NCBI RefSeq assembly: GCF_964340395.1
Contig: NC_135571.1
Coordinates: 14,371,046 to 14,435,045, forward strand
Reading direction: 5' to 3'
DNA length: 64,000 nt
DNA from: Glandiceps talaboti
Lineage: Eukaryota; Hemichordata; Enteropneusta; Spengelidae
Part shown: in pieces, positions 25,263 to 30,545 of the stretch
Layout: each line of letters starts with the position of its first letter
How positions within the stretch are numbered: position 1 is the stretch's first letter
Position numbers and translations under genes: made by a program
The notes under the pieces: generated by a model
Told to the model about the DNA's origin: nothing
Database searches by the model: none
What the model saw: only the letters and a program-made list of their open reading frames with translations

Positions 25263-25691
25263 AATAGTTCTATTAGCTATCGTTAGTACAAGCTGAGACA
25301 TGGTTTACACTCTTAACAACAGCTGTGTAGTATTGATTACTATTCAATCTACCCAGCACTGATTGAATTAATTACTCTAGTTATATCCCATAATACTCCA
25401 TAAACCCAGCAGTGGGTTTTATTTATTAACAAAATTTCTGTAAATCTTTAGGTTTATATCATTTTACAATAATTTTATCCTGTGTTATAATATGATATAT
25501 GAATTGTGCATTTATTTTATTCCATCTTTGATGTATTTGACTAATTTCATGATTTTCTTTATGTTTTAGGAACTCTGTCAACCACAGGTCATTCTACTAA
25601 CTACGTAGTGGCAGTAGAAGTACCGTCAGACAAACCACAATTTCATTGGATAAAGCGTGGTGTGGCTTTAATATGTGCCTTGGATTACTAA
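1..25691 (+). CDS. DNAH1: Axonemal dynein heavy chain 1, 3' part (20 exons; 5' end outside window)
   Basis: Motor subunit of a single-headed inner-arm dynein: it hydrolyses ATP and slides doublet microtubules in cilia and flagella. Coding exons 1133-1264, 1616-1861, 2821-2970, 4020-4180, 4637-4862, 5490-5685, 5949-6100, 6513-6629, 10254-10436, 11384-11587, 13303-13434, 13848-14021, 14288-14467, 15223-15399, 16172-16345, 17061-17191, 17427-17571, 17799-18005, 23571-23805 and 25570-25691 all have GT-AG borders and compatible phases. They give 3444 nt, or 1147 codons plus TAA. Domains, numbered from the first whole exon: end of the stalk return helix (1-40), AAA5 (about 45-240), AAA5/AAA6 linker helices (240-460), AAA6 (520-640) and the C-terminal domain (700-1147, ending in ICALDY). 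The family's full length is about 4,200-4,300 residues, so this is roughly the last quarter. The assignment to DNAH1 rather than DNAH3/7/12 rests on remembered similarity along the whole segment, for example [35 protein letters not shown] and [18 protein letters not shown]. The frame is open throughout, so the gene looks functional. Confidence 0.93.
121..1132 (+). other. DNAH1 intron sequence
   Basis: AT-rich intron with no ORF or recognisable element. A segment of about 118 bp is duplicated: CTGCAAAAACAGTGACAT with its following sequence occurs near 345 and again near 457. The 3' end is a normal acceptor with AG at 1131-1132. Confidence 0.6.
1133..1264 (+). CDS. DNAH1: DNAH1 exon: end of stalk return helix, entry to AAA5
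   Basis: 44 codons, phase 0 to phase 0, starting [12 protein letters not shown] and ending YVSYLGPFT. In dynein heavy chains the LIGGLxxEKxRW motif marks the base of the second coiled-coil helix of the microtubule-binding stalk, and YLGPFT starts AAA5. Flanked by AG at 1131-1132 and GTAAGT at 1265. Confidence 0.92.
1290..1566 (+). repeat. Intronic minisatellite, about 40-bp unit, 6-7 copies
   Basis: The unit holds CACACCTAGTACTGTATACC and then TATATTTTGCACAGGGG. Each unit contains an acceptor-like TTTTGCACAG, but no match to the real exon start was seen. It ends about 50 bp before the real acceptor (AG 1614-1615). Confidence 0.85.
1616..1861 (+). CDS. DNAH1: DNAH1 exon: AAA5 core
   Basis: 82 codons, phase 0/0, from [11 protein letters not shown] to ANRWIKTL. 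It carries the AAA5 signature [20 protein letters not shown] and [20 protein letters not shown]5 of dynein is a non-hydrolysing module of the motor ring. The donor GTAAGT is at 1862. A 116-codon reading frame runs through the exon into the intron, but the ATG upstream of the acceptor is not meaningful. Confidence 0.93.
1875..2403 (+). repeat. Intronic minisatellite, 53-bp unit, about 9-10 copies
   Basis: The unit is TACAGCTAAAATGATGTAGG followed by CTTGGTGTTTCACTCATGTG and a short tail; two copies are shortened. The leading segment at 1877-1897 resembles the exon end (about 16 of 20 positions match around AATCNNTGGATTA), so this array may also have started from the exon 3' end. That link is weaker than for the other arrays. 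Confidence 0.85.
2404..2820 (+). other. Intron remainder upstream of exon 3
   Basis: Non-repetitive AT-rich intron, no ORF. It ends in a T-rich tract and ACAG at 2817-2820. Confidence 0.6.
2821..2970 (+). CDS. DNAH1: DNAH1 exon: AAA5
   Basis: 50 codons, phase 0/0, [16 protein letters not shown] through [12 protein letters not shown]. It contains the conserved [19 protein letters not shown], which forms part of the AAA5 nucleotide-site region in dyneins. Donor GTCAGT at 2971. Confidence 0.93.
3075..3895 (+). repeat. Intronic minisatellite, about 31-bp unit, about 26 copies
   Basis: The unit is CATGTAATACCAGACTGTTG plus AAATGTACATA, with GTGCATA, CCATACTG and CCAAACTG variants and a few spacer-length changes. 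The 5' third has 33-37-bp variants with an extra ATA or GTACAT. Long minus-strand ORFs across it are by-products of the repeat. Confidence 0.95.
4020..4180 (+). CDS. DNAH1: DNAH1 exon: AAA5 C-terminal part
   Basis: 161 nt, phase 0 in and phase 2 out, [20 protein letters not shown] through VVNFTLSPS. It contains the [15 protein letters not shown] segment conserved in axonemal heavy chains. The final AG pairs with the T that opens the next exon to encode Ser. Donor GTAAGA at 4181. Confidence 0.93.
4175..4555 (+). repeat. Triplicated 5' splice site followed by 25-bp minisatellite
   Basis: The junction CACCCAG/GTAAGATCACTGTAC is followed by two more CCCAG/GTAAG copies at 24-bp spacing (donors at 4181, 4205, 4229). 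The third leads into a 25-bp array (CAGGGCAGGGGTCTCCACAT plus TTTAC, with GTTAA variants), about 12 copies to 4555. Using donor 2 or 3 would read AGG TAA, an immediate stop. The later units still contain a CCAGGGCAGGGGT core but have lost the GT donor. Confidence 0.85.
4637..4862 (+). CDS. DNAH1: DNAH1 exon: AAA5-AAA6 helical linker
   Basis: 226 nt, phase 2 in and phase 0 out. It encodes [20 protein letters not shown], then a charged helical stretch ([20 protein letters not shown]) and ends [10 protein letters not shown]. This corresponds to the long alpha-helical lid/buttress segment after AAA5. Acceptor TTTCAG 4631-4636, donor GTATAG 4863. Confidence 0.93.
4975..5240 (+). repeat. Dispersed repeat copy 1 (family shared with 19685-19950)
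   Basis: This segment aligns along about 260 bp, in the same orientation, with 19685-19950. Shared blocks include CAATGTGAAACAA, TTACAAACACAGACTT, TCAAGTAGAAA and AATCCAAAATAAATA, in the same order and spacing. It looks like an old interspersed element. No coding capacity or clear ends were seen. Confidence 0.6.
5241..5489 (+). other. Intron remainder upstream of exon 6
   Basis: Unique AT-rich sequence with no feature beyond the acceptor TATTTTCAG at 5481-5489. Confidence 0.5.
5490..5685 (+). CDS. DNAH1: DNAH1 exon: pre-AAA6 segment, with duplicated donor
   Basis: 196 nt, phase 0 in and phase 1 out, [17 protein letters not shown] through [10 protein letters not shown]. It includes the family-wide block [17 protein letters not shown]. 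Donor GTAAAT at 5686. The exon's last 28 nt and its donor are duplicated 99 bp downstream (see the 5657-5860 entry), which offers an in-frame longer form. Confidence 0.93.
5657..5860 (+). repeat. 99-bp tandem duplication of exon 6 end, donor and intron
   Basis: Two copies start at GGTATTGCCAACTCAGAGAG (near 5660 and 5759) and each includes GCAG/GTAA. The second donor GT is at 5785-5786, exactly 99 nt after the first (5686-5687). The 99 nt between them read without stop in the exon's phase, so using donor 2 would insert 33 residues and end with a second SGIANSERA-like tail. Confidence 0.9.
5949..6100 (+). CDS. DNAH1: DNAH1 exon: pre-AAA6 segment
   Basis: 152 nt, phase 1 in and phase 0 out, [20 protein letters not shown] through [12 protein letters not shown]. 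The [17 protein letters not shown] block is highly conserved in axonemal heavy chains. Acceptor CCCCAG 5943-5948, donor GTAAGT 6101. Confidence 0.93.
6278..6425 (+). repeat. Two-copy 75-bp tandem duplication in intron
   Basis: TCTCCAACCATCATGGCCGT at about 6290 and TCTCCAACCATTATGGCCAT at about 6356 start two diverged units, each followed by AGCCATACTGTC and ATCACCATG. No known function. Confidence 0.7.
6513..6629 (+). CDS. DNAH1: DNAH1 exon: pre-AAA6 segment
   Basis: 39 codons, phase 0/0, [20 protein letters not shown] to [10 protein letters not shown]. It matches the DEW-x-LL-x-GG segment that precedes AAA6. Acceptor TTGTAG 6507-6512, donor GTAAGT 6630. Confidence 0.92.
6650..7140 (+). repeat. 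Degenerate intronic minisatellite, about 60-bp unit
   Basis: About seven diverged units built on CCTGTCCACATATTACCCTA, then GAATATAATTTTTACAAAGC and TGTTATTCTGTATTATTA. The divergence makes it older than the other arrays in this gene. Confidence 0.75.
7272..7353 (+). repeat. (TG)n microsatellite
   Basis: A TG dinucleotide run interrupted by TGTC and TTTG. Simple repeat within the intron. Confidence 0.95.
7789..7833 (+). CDS. DNAH1: Candidate 45-nt alternative DNAH1 cassette exon
   Basis: CTACCAG at 7782-7788, then 15 open codons ([15 protein letters not shown]), then GTGAGT at 7834. The phase is 0 on both sides, so it can be included or skipped between the exons at 6513-6629 and 10254-10436 without changing frame. 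The vertebrate protein as remembered has no residues here: skipping gives SGL-QVFGNF, matching the usual spacing. It is therefore more likely a lineage-specific or alternative insertion than a constitutive exon. The hydrophilic, charged composition fits a surface loop. A chance splice-like context is possible. Confidence 0.5.
7834..9230 (+). other. Long intron stretch without coding signal
   Basis: AT-rich sequence. A diverged duplication is visible: 7910-7980 and 8865-8930 share TTACTTAAATCCC or TTATTTAAATCCC and then CCATGGTAACTCAT. A short array ACCTTATATGGCAGCATACC lies at 8800-8865. No exon candidates were found apart from the 45-nt one just upstream. Confidence 0.5.
9240..9725 (+). repeat. 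Degenerate repeats rich in CCATGGCAAC / CCATGACAAC
   Basis: Diverged units of about 60-110 bp contain CATGGCAACCTTCTGGCTAC, CAGTCTTTGCA, ATCTTCAGCATTTCCATGAC and related strings. Many carry RGYAAC-type RFX half-sites. The best palindrome is ATTGCCATGGCAAC at 9670-9683, one base from the X-box consensus. Confidence 0.6.
9726..10253 (+). other. Intron remainder upstream of exon 9
   Basis: AT-rich sequence with a 97-codon open frame (9789-10082) of low-complexity, tyrosine-rich composition and no family resemblance. Ends in TTTTTACAG (AG 10252-10253). Confidence 0.5.
10254..10436 (+). CDS. DNAH1: DNAH1 exon: entry to AAA6
   Basis: 61 codons, phase 0/0, [20 protein letters not shown] through [10 protein letters not shown]. 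It contains the [11 protein letters not shown] and [14 protein letters not shown] blocks conserved before AAA6 in dynein heavy chains. Donor GTATGT 10437. Confidence 0.93.
10463..11025 (+). repeat. 32-bp minisatellite, about 17 near-identical copies, ending in an exon fragment
   Basis: The unit is TGTGATATACTGTGTTTGTT plus ACATTATTGTAT with almost no variation, so it amplified recently. The array ends in TCAGAGCTGATAAAGT at 11009-11024, a 16-bp exact copy of exon positions 10405-10420. This indicates that a piece of the neighbouring exon was carried along when the array formed. Confidence 0.92.
11150..11302 (+). repeat. (GT)n and (AT)n microsatellites
   Basis: A GT run around 11165-11202 with GTAT at its edges, and an (AT)n run at about 11281-11299. 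Simple repeats in the intron. Confidence 0.9.
11384..11587 (+). CDS. DNAH1: DNAH1 exon: AAA6 core
   Basis: 68 codons, phase 0/0, [20 protein letters not shown] through SISLGQGQ. It contains [20 protein letters not shown], the AAA6 signature (degenerate Walker A position of dynein AAA6), and the LGQGQ block. Donor GTAAGA at 11588. The exon end TCTCTTGGACAAGGCCAG also seeds the array that follows. Confidence 0.94.
11588..12235 (+). repeat. Minisatellite made of exon 10 end plus donor, about 14 units of 43-46 bp
   Basis: Array units read CTCTTGGACTAAGAGAGGTA followed by AAGTGTAACATTAG. This aligns with the real junction CTCTTGGACAAGGCCAG/GTA, AGATGTTAACTTTAG. Each unit therefore carries a copy of the exon tail plus a donor-like AG/GTAAAG, then TTATAGCGCCC. 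Variants (TTTGACAAAGAG, AAACGAGG, ACACAAGG) show moderate decay. Confidence 0.85.
12236..12390 (+). other. Intron between the donor-derived and acceptor-derived arrays
   Basis: About 150 bp of AT-rich sequence ending in the first TATTGTTTATTTGTAAACAT unit. No other feature. Confidence 0.4.
12367..13338 (+). repeat. 15-copy array of 3' splice site plus first 36 nt of exon 11
   Basis: A 65-bp unit: TAATACATATTGTTTATTTG, TAAACATAG (acceptor), then the exon start GGACCCCGTGCTGAAGCTAT to GCCATG. AG dinucleotides recur every 65 bp from 12391 to 13301 (15 sites); only the last is followed by the full exon. In the other 14, exon-derived codons run into an in-frame TAA after 12 codons (GCC ATG TAA). 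Copies differ by few bases (GCGTAG/GTGTAG, CATGTA/CATATA), so amplification or homogenisation was recent. Confidence 0.97.
13303..13434 (+). CDS. DNAH1: DNAH1 exon: AAA6
   Basis: 44 codons, phase 0/0, [20 protein letters not shown] through LIENIDPDK. The [18 protein letters not shown] block is the AAA6 Walker-B-region signature of dynein heavy chains. The start at 13303 (after AG 13301-13302) is the only one of 15 repeated acceptors that continues as coding sequence. Donor GTATGT at 13435. Confidence 0.95.
13440..13847 (+). other. Intron with short CA/CCCA-rich tract
   Basis: CCCCACCCCACCC and CACACACA between 13450 and 13505; the rest is unique AT-rich sequence ending in TTGACAG (13841-13847). 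Confidence 0.6.
13848..14021 (+). CDS. DNAH1: DNAH1 exon: AAA6 to C-terminal domain linker
   Basis: 58 codons, phase 0/0, [20 protein letters not shown] through LLNSTGEK. The [10 protein letters not shown] and [18 protein letters not shown] motifs are family-wide. Donor GTATGT 14022. Confidence 0.94.
14068..14131 (+). repeat. (GTCT)n / (GT)n microsatellite
   Basis: GTGT and GTCT runs just inside the intron. Confidence 0.9.
14288..14467 (+). CDS. DNAH1: DNAH1 exon: start of C-terminal domain
   Basis: 60 codons, phase 0/0, [20 protein letters not shown] through AETPYK. It contains [20 protein letters not shown], one of the most conserved blocks of dynein heavy chains. Donor GTATGT 14468. The exon end is repeated about two dozen times in the intron. 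Confidence 0.95.
14447..15185 (+). repeat. Array of exon 13 end plus 5' splice site, about two dozen copies
   Basis: The unit, 27-31 bp, is ATATGCAGAAACACCATATA, then AG/GTATGT. It repeats the last 22 nt of the exon and its donor. Identifiable copies end at 14467 (real), 14498, 14529, 14560, 14590, 14621, 14652, 14679, 14710, 14741, 14772, 14803 and so on to about 15170. Donor variants are GTATTA, GTACAT, GTGCAT and GTAGAA. Reading through from the real donor gives GTA TGT TAA, a stop. The last copies shrink to GTAGAAACACCATATAAG. Confidence 0.96.
15223..15399 (+). CDS. DNAH1: DNAH1 exon: C-terminal domain
   Basis: 59 codons, phase 0/0, [20 protein letters not shown] through [28 protein letters not shown] is the family signature. 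Acceptor TTTCAG 15217-15222, donor GTAAGC 15400. Confidence 0.95.
15500..15865 (+). repeat. Intronic minisatellite, 61- and 72-bp units, 5 copies
   Basis: The unit is AATCTGTCTTGGTTGACAAT, CCTCATCAGAATGACAAATT, CCATAGTTACAGCTGACCAC, TAGGTGGCAGTAT. Two middle units lack the CATCAGAATGA segment. Confidence 0.92.
15866..16171 (+). other. Intron remainder upstream of exon 15
   Basis: No feature other than an unremarkable 64-codon open frame. Acceptor ACTATAG (AG 16170-16171). Confidence 0.5.
16172..16345 (+). CDS. DNAH1: DNAH1 exon: C-terminal domain
   Basis: 58 codons, phase 0/0, [20 protein letters not shown] through GATSEE. The [19 protein letters not shown] motif is conserved in dyneins. 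The end, [12 protein letters not shown], is a glycine-rich loop that varies between species. Donor GTAAGT 16346. Confidence 0.95.
16382..16783 (+). mobile_element. MITE-like element copy 1 (TIR, about 400 bp)
   Basis: Bounded by inverted ends TTGAGGCCTAATAAAAAAAA (16382) and its counterpart near 16758-16780 (TTGTTAGGCCTTAA). The interior is matched, in reverse complement, by 19014-19285: for example ACCAATAACACAAGAGACCA here against the complement of TGGTCTCTATGTTATTGGTT there. No transposase. A 75-codon minus-strand open frame lies inside but resembles nothing known to me. Confidence 0.65.
16784..17060 (+). other. Intron remainder upstream of exon 16
   Basis: AT-rich intron without features, ending in TTTGTCACAG. 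Confidence 0.4.
17061..17191 (+). CDS. DNAH1: DNAH1 exon: C-terminal domain
   Basis: 131 nt, phase 0 in and phase 2 out, [20 protein letters not shown] through [11 protein letters not shown]. The [18 protein letters not shown] block spans this exon and the next; its AG plus the next exon's G encodes Arg. Donor GTATGT 17192. Confidence 0.95.
17427..17571 (+). CDS. DNAH1: DNAH1 exon: C-terminal domain
   Basis: 145 nt, phase 2 in and phase 0 out, [20 protein letters not shown] through [23 protein letters not shown] is the conserved C-terminal helix. Acceptor TTACAG 17421-17426, donor GTAATT 17572. Confidence 0.95.
17675..17785 (+). repeat. Short tandem repeat near acceptor
   Basis: Three diverged copies of TTGTCATAACTACAAATTCA with GTTT between 17715 and 17785, upstream of acceptor GGTTACAG (17791-17798). 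Confidence 0.6.
17799..18005 (+). CDS. DNAH1: DNAH1 exon: C-terminal domain
   Basis: 69 codons, phase 0/0, [20 protein letters not shown] through TISFDFQ. It has the [20 protein letters not shown] motif, the hallmark of the dynein C-terminal domain. Donor GTATGT 18006. Confidence 0.96.
18235..19014 (+). repeat. Intronic minisatellite, 55-bp unit, 14 copies
   Basis: The unit is CAATCTTTGAAATAGGGAAC, AAACCAATCTAAACTATATC, AGATTCCATATTATA. Almost all copies are identical; the edge copies carry AGAGAACAAAT, ATGAAATAGG and CTAAGCTA variants. The array abuts the truncated MITE-like copy at 19014. Confidence 0.96.
19014..19285 (-). mobile_element. MITE-like element copy 2, truncated, inverted relative to copy 1
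   Basis: The reverse complement of this segment aligns with 16382-16650 of copy 1. Matching blocks (read here) include CTCTATGTTATTGGTTTCTT, CATCAGATGTACAGCCATTA and GAACAGTTTTATATT, and the terminal AAAGCCTGATCTGAG. The other end is missing where the 55-bp array begins. Confidence 0.65.
19685..19950 (+). repeat. Dispersed repeat copy 2 (family shared with 4975-5240)
   Basis: Same-orientation relative of 4975-5240: CAATGTGAAACAACATAT, TTACAAACACAGACTTGAGG, TCAAGTAGAAAAACAT and AATCCAAAATAAATAATCAA occur in the same order. Diverged, with small indels. Confidence 0.6.
20190..20201 (+). CDS. DNAH1: Candidate 12-nt microexon of DNAH1
   Basis: ATATGCAG, then ATAATGAAACAG (Ile-Met-Lys-Gln), then GTAGGT. 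Phase 0 on both sides, sitting between exon 17799-18005 (ends FDFQ) and exon 23571-23805 (starts VIKDHS). Inclusion would insert four residues just after SFDFQ; the vertebrate protein as remembered lacks them. The splice borders are good but the upstream pyrimidine tract is weak, so chance is a real alternative. Confidence 0.35.
20440..20745 (+). repeat. Intronic minisatellite, about 60-bp unit, 5 copies
   Basis: The unit is CATTACCTCAAATTACCCAT, TGTCTGCCATAGTAGTTACT, ACCTAGAACACAC or ACCTAGAACCCAGC. The alternation of AGCCATC and ACACC variants points to a two-unit higher-order pattern. Confidence 0.9.
20765..20858. repeat. Imperfect inverted repeat (hairpin)
   Basis: The left arm CTATAGTCTAGAGGCTATCT, TTGAGTTTGA and the right arm TTCAAACCCAATGGATAGAC, TCTAGACTAT are complementary apart from a few mismatches, around a loop of about 34 bp. 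Possibly a small foldback element. Confidence 0.65.
20868..22162 (+). repeat. 31-bp AT-rich minisatellite, about 40 copies
   Basis: The unit is CAGATTACTATAATGTATAC plus AATGTATATAT. Variants are CAGAATAC, GCATATAT and TATAAAATATAC. The same variants recur in the same order several times, suggesting higher-order repeats of several units. Confidence 0.96.
22163..22505 (+). repeat. Minisatellite, 47-48-bp unit, about 7 copies
   Basis: The unit is ACAACACAGGGGTACCCACA, CTATATACTTATATTACATT, GTGATGTA. One short unit lacks the ACATTGTGAC segment. Preceded by GTCTTCCATGAAGACTTGTT (22163-22182). Confidence 0.92.
22506..23161 (+). repeat. Repeat-like block ending in a copy of GTCTTCCATGAAGACTTGTT
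   Basis: GTCTTCCATGAAGACTTGTT occurs at 22163-22182 and 23142-23161. A diverged copy of 22161-22225 (TCATTCTCAATGACTTGTTT, then TACATTGTGACATAACACAG) is at 22721-22765. The block contains TTTTGACCTTGACCTTCATC and a T9-G14 run at 23115-23138. It looks like old interspersed-repeat sequence, possibly one element with direct-repeat ends. No coding potential. Confidence 0.45.
23162..23570 (+). other. Intron remainder upstream of exon 19
   Basis: Unique AT-rich sequence ending in TTATTGCTAG (23561-23570). Confidence 0.5.
23571..23805 (+). CDS. DNAH1: DNAH1 exon: distal C-terminal domain
   Basis: 235 nt, phase 0 in and phase 1 out, [20 protein letters not shown] through [10 protein letters not shown]. 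It contains the conserved [17 protein letters not shown] and PVYKTLTR. Donor GTAAGA 23806. The exon's last third is copied many times in the intron. Confidence 0.96.
23820..24345 (+). repeat. 40-bp array derived from exon 19 coding end, about 13 copies
   Basis: The unit is CTATGAATGCCCAGTGTATA, AAACACTTACCTAGAACTAT. TATGAATGCCCAGTGTATAA is the exon sequence encoding YECPVYK at 23769-23788. The copies join ACACTTAC directly to CTAGAACTAT, so the exon's AGAGCAG/GTAAGA donor was lost from the unit. Variants: CACAGTG, GGATGCC, ATTTATG. Confidence 0.96.
24346..25569 (+). other. Last DNAH1 intron, non-repetitive part
   Basis: AT-rich sequence with a (TG)n tract at about 25220-25261 and no exon candidate. 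The acceptor is TATGTTTTAG (AG 25568-25569). Confidence 0.6.
25219..25261 (+). repeat. (TG)n microsatellite
   Basis: About 21 TG units. Confidence 0.97.
25570..25691 (+). CDS. DNAH1: DNAH1 terminal coding exon
   Basis: 122 nt, phase 1 in. It encodes [20 protein letters not shown] to [15 protein letters not shown], then TAA at 25689-25691. The ending RGVAL-CxLDY is the standard C terminus of dynein heavy chains, so the stop is at the expected place. Confidence 0.97.
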
Positions 25692-25867
25692 ATCTACAAT
25701 CTGTGACAGTTGTAATAATTGCACTATTCTGTCACAGGATATTAAACTGACATTGGATAGAACACAGGATATTAAACTGACATTGGATAGAACACAAGAT
25801 CATTTAACCTTTTCTCATTTACTGCACCAGTATCCCCATATAATAACTTGTCAGAAAAATTTTCCAG

Positions 25868-25873
25868 AATAAA
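25868..25873 (+). terminator. Candidate polyadenylation signal AATAAA (proximal)
   Basis: AATAAA 177 bp after the DNAH1 stop, followed by TTTT-rich and GTGTGTGT sequence at about 25895-25910. Confidence 0.5.
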
Positions 25874-27461
25874 TAATTTTCAATATTTTTTTGTTTGGAG
25901 TGTGTGTGACACCATTACATGTTGTACAAATATTAATAGTTGCCAAGACTGAAGTCAAATAGGAATATAAAAAGAACAGATTGATATTTCAACAAATAAC
26001 AAATATTTTGAATTGAATTTTGTTGACACCATCCAAAAGAAAATATTCAGTACAAGTAACAAATATTGAGAACATAGTTGACTTTGATTGATAGCTATAC
26101 TGAATTTACTCTGGAGTCTGACATATTATCATGTATTGATGGGAATATTTGTGTCATTTTCCCAACCTTTTCCTATTACAGACTTCCGGTATACTAACTA
26201 CATTCCGTCCACATTCCACCTTTTGTATCAAACTGTTTATTTAGAGACAAAGTCAGTAATATCAATTTATGATGTATTGATTCAAATCGTCTTAAAACAA
26301 TAATCAGAAAAGAACAGACGCTGACAGAAATGAGTTTATTTTGAACCACAAATTTTAAAATGATTCTGTAAATACAAATATTCCATAGGTAATAACCATC
26401 CCTGTATTATCTGTATTTAGCAGTGGCGTGAGAATTGACCCATATGGTGTGGTAAATATGGTGTGTTGAATAGAAATTCTGTGTATATGTTTACTTTGTA
26501 TATTATGTTGATATATTAAAAATGTGGTCCTTTTTAACAAAATACACAATAAAGAATTGTATATGTGACATTCTATTGTATATAAAACTAGATTGGCTAG
26601 AGGTGTATTCAAAGTGGTACAAGTTGAGTTTAGTATATTTTTACCAGGGGAAAATACTTACTTAAAACTATCAAATCTATCGAACATAATTCCTATGTGA
26701 TGCATTGAAAATTATCTACTGACAATGTCAGCACTGTTGATACAACCCTCAAAAAAACACTGGTGTGTTTGCCTGCTTGTGGTAAGCAAGAATGACACAA
26801 GTTTTGCACAAAGACATACAGTGTAATTGGTGCCTGTAATTTATCAAAGTATGAAGCCCATAACTCTGTTTTTACTGATAACTTAGAACACCAAATTGTT
26901 TGCTGGTTTGAGCTGATAGAATTCTACACATTATAACAGTTGGGTTCTACTGTTTACTGTTACTTTGTAACTTTCATAGATATAAACAAACTGATAAAAG
27001 TGTTGTATGAACCTACATCAGATGCACCAACTGTTGTTTTTTGTACCTGTTCAATTGTATTGTTGCATTTACCTAATTTTGTCTTTGCATGAAGTCTTTC
27101 ATTGCTTCACTTCATTCAATCAAATCTACTGGTGTTTTATCATTGGTTGTAACATAGTACATATAGTAAGGGTTATATTCACACAACATTTTAGTATGTG
27201 TTAATTGTGTATACCAAATTATATCATTGAATCTTGTATTTCTGAACACCAGGATTGAATTCTGCTAGTAACAAGTACTTCAGTGGAACATCGTTCTACA
27301 GATACTTGTAAAAATGTGAAATATACAGTCAAAAATAAACTCAACTTGTATCTCGTGAACTACTTAAAAAATATGTATATAAGTACCATAAATGATGTGG
27401 CAAATTCTGTCTATTTTATTAAAACAATGACAATTCTGTTATGTATATGACTATTATTGAC

Positions 27462-27467
27462 AATAAA
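27462..27467 (+). terminator. Candidate polyadenylation signal AATAAA (distal)
   Basis: AATAAA followed within 5 bp by GTGTGTTTTG. An alternative 3' end for DNAH1. Confidence 0.4.
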
Positions 27468-27771
27468 GTGTGTTTTGATATTGTAATAATTCCTTGCATT
27501 GAAAGAGTTCATTCTATACTGCTTGCTGTGGTAATTGTCTTTGCATTACATGTGTAAGAGGTGTGTCACTAGTAACTAGGGGTAACATGTTTCAACTTTT
27601 AAACCATGATTTGAAATGAGGAGACAGATGTTTATTAATTATGACAGAGTACTTGAGATGGAATGGACTCACAGTTATTACAATCAGTATACTGATCAGT
27701 GTAAACAATCTCAAATGTTCTTTCCAATTCATTCCGTTCACATCAATGACGTGTACAATTCCAATGGCACT

Positions 27772-28605
<834 letters not shown>

Positions 28606-28755
28606 CGGATACAGCTTTGTGATATTATTACACACGGGTAACAGACAGTTTTGTGATATTATTACACACGGGTAACAGACAGTTTTGTGATATTATTACA
28701 CACGGGTAACAGACAGTTTTGTGATATTATTACACACGGGTAACAGACAGTTTAG
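28606..28755 (+). repeat. 34-bp tandem repeat, 4-5 copies
   Basis: The unit is TTTTGTGATATTATTACACA plus CGGGTAACAGACAG. Confidence 0.92.
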
Positions 28756-30440
28756 TGATATTCAGATATATTATTGATCTATGACGTCATACAATAATTG
28801 GCCAATCAATAAATCAATCAGTAAATTGATCCAAATTATCACAAGTACAAATGGTTGTAGTCGTCATGTGTACATGAACTTGTCTGTAACTCAGTACGTC
28901 TGTACATCAATCTGTATTGTTTTCGTGTTTATTATATATACAAGTATCCATACACCAAGTATTCAACCCACAAATCAATCAATCCTACAATACATGTATA
29001 GCAGTTGTGTGTTGTATTTAACTCATTCTACACCAGACCACATTAATATTAGTCCCGGTGACGTAATACTGTAAAGAGATATATTAAAGGTGTTACGATG
29101 GTGGAAGCATGGTCAGTATTAACCCTCTACACCTGTCACCACCGGTTGTTAATATCAAATACCTCGTTATACATTGCGTGTTACATGTATCGTGTATATC
29201 AGCCACACGACCCGATTATGGTAAATTTTATTAACACCATGGTAAGCATACAATTATAGCTGTTACGAGTAAATCAATAAATCTGTATTATACACTACAC
29301 ACACTACCAGTGAGTGATCATGGTACATGAAAAAAAAATGAAATGTACAATCGATTTTTAAAAAAATAAATTAAAAAAAGTCTACAAAGTTAACATATTT
29401 TTTTAAAGAGAAGGTCAAATCAAATGACATTGCAATTTCTGTTGATAAAATAAATATGTGACAAGTGATTTATACCAGTTTTTGGGTAGCTTAAAATCGG
29501 TTTTAGCTTCAGCAATAACAAGGTCATGCACTGAGCATGTCGTTATTTTGCCATTAAATACAGCGCCCGCCAATGTTCACTTTGAGAAATTGTGACATCA
29601 CCTCATCCTATCACTGAGAGAAAAGTATTCCATGTATAAAGCCAGTATATGTTACCAGTTCCTGATCAATTTTCCTGAGTTCCCCATGGGTGTGGCCATC
29701 ATCAAAGTGAAATGACAGAAAAAGAAAGCAAGTTAGCATCATAAAATATCTTCAGTATGATTGTAATTTTTTTGAAAACAATGCGTATGCTTTGCTTTCC
29801 ATGGTACTGAGAGTCGATTGTTTTCATTTTGATACATGTACATCTATATCAACGTAAAACAACACAACACTATAAATGTGAACACGGGTCGCAATCATGC
29901 TTTGAAAGCAGACAGCAAAACCGCTACGTGTATGGATGTATGGATGGTAATGAACCCAATCAAAAGAAAATGAAATAAAGTTTTCAAAAGAGACAGTTAT
30001 AAGCAAGACTAAGATAATTGTGTTTCATTATCATTTTTAAGACTTGTTCTTTTTGTGAGATAGTGACAAAAGTTGTAGAAGTATTTAAAATACTTAAAAT
30101 ATTTAAATTGTGTCTATCCATGTAAATTTAGAATTCAATGTCTACATTTCATTGTTCCTCTCATGATCTGAATATTGAGAGAGGAAGACATCAGAACATC
30201 TCAGAAAATTTACGTTGTTGTAACTTTTGTACCTTAGACAATGTTTCCGTCATGAAAAAACCGAGTATCAGTTCTCGTTATATTGGGAACTGAGAAGGAA
30301 ATTCCTCTCAAGATGGTTTTATGAAACCCTTCAATTGATAAATTTATACCACTGGTAAGCTCACAAAATGTCACAAAGTTAAATGAGCTCGCATGTTTCA
30401 TTTATTGTTCTTTCAAAATGAGAACATAAGTTTCATACAG
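28756..30440 (+). other. Intergenic, nothing recognised
   Basis: Unique AT-rich sequence. Only low-complexity open frames under 100 codons were seen on either strand. Confidence 0.4.
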
Positions 30441-30545
30441 TGCTTCGATTATCTTTTCTGAACTGTATTTTGTGTTGTATACTAGGTCTTGGGTCTATGG
30501 CCTTTATTGCAAATAAATGAACAAACAAACACTCACTCACTCACT
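30441..30545 (+). mobile_element. Possible LINE 3' end with (AAAT/AAAC/CACT) tail
   Basis: GTCTTGGGTCTATGGCCTTT followed by ATTGCAAATAAATGAACAAA and short tandem AAAC and CACT units. This resembles the 3' end of the LINE at 45385-45424 (TATGGGCCTCGAGTCTGAAT plus AAAT units). Short and uncertain. Confidence 0.3.

Larger units (their letters stand above)
25692..27485 (+). other. DNAH1 3' UTR / downstream region
   Basis: No ORF of interest. AATAAA occurs at 25868-25873, 26548-26553 and 27462-27467; the last is followed by GTGTGTTTTGATATTGT, a GU-rich downstream element. The first would give a 3' UTR of about 200 nt and the last one of about 1.8 kb. A 28-bp tandem duplication (GGATATTAAACTGACATTGG) lies at 25737-25797. 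Confidence 0.55.

Noticed and set aside
1133-25691. Alternative that the dynein is DNAH3, DNAH7 or DNAH12, or a pseudogene
   Set aside because: The remembered DNAH1 sequence fits along all exons, notably around [17 protein letters not shown] and DPHREPMPG, and no stop or frameshift interrupts the 1147 codons.
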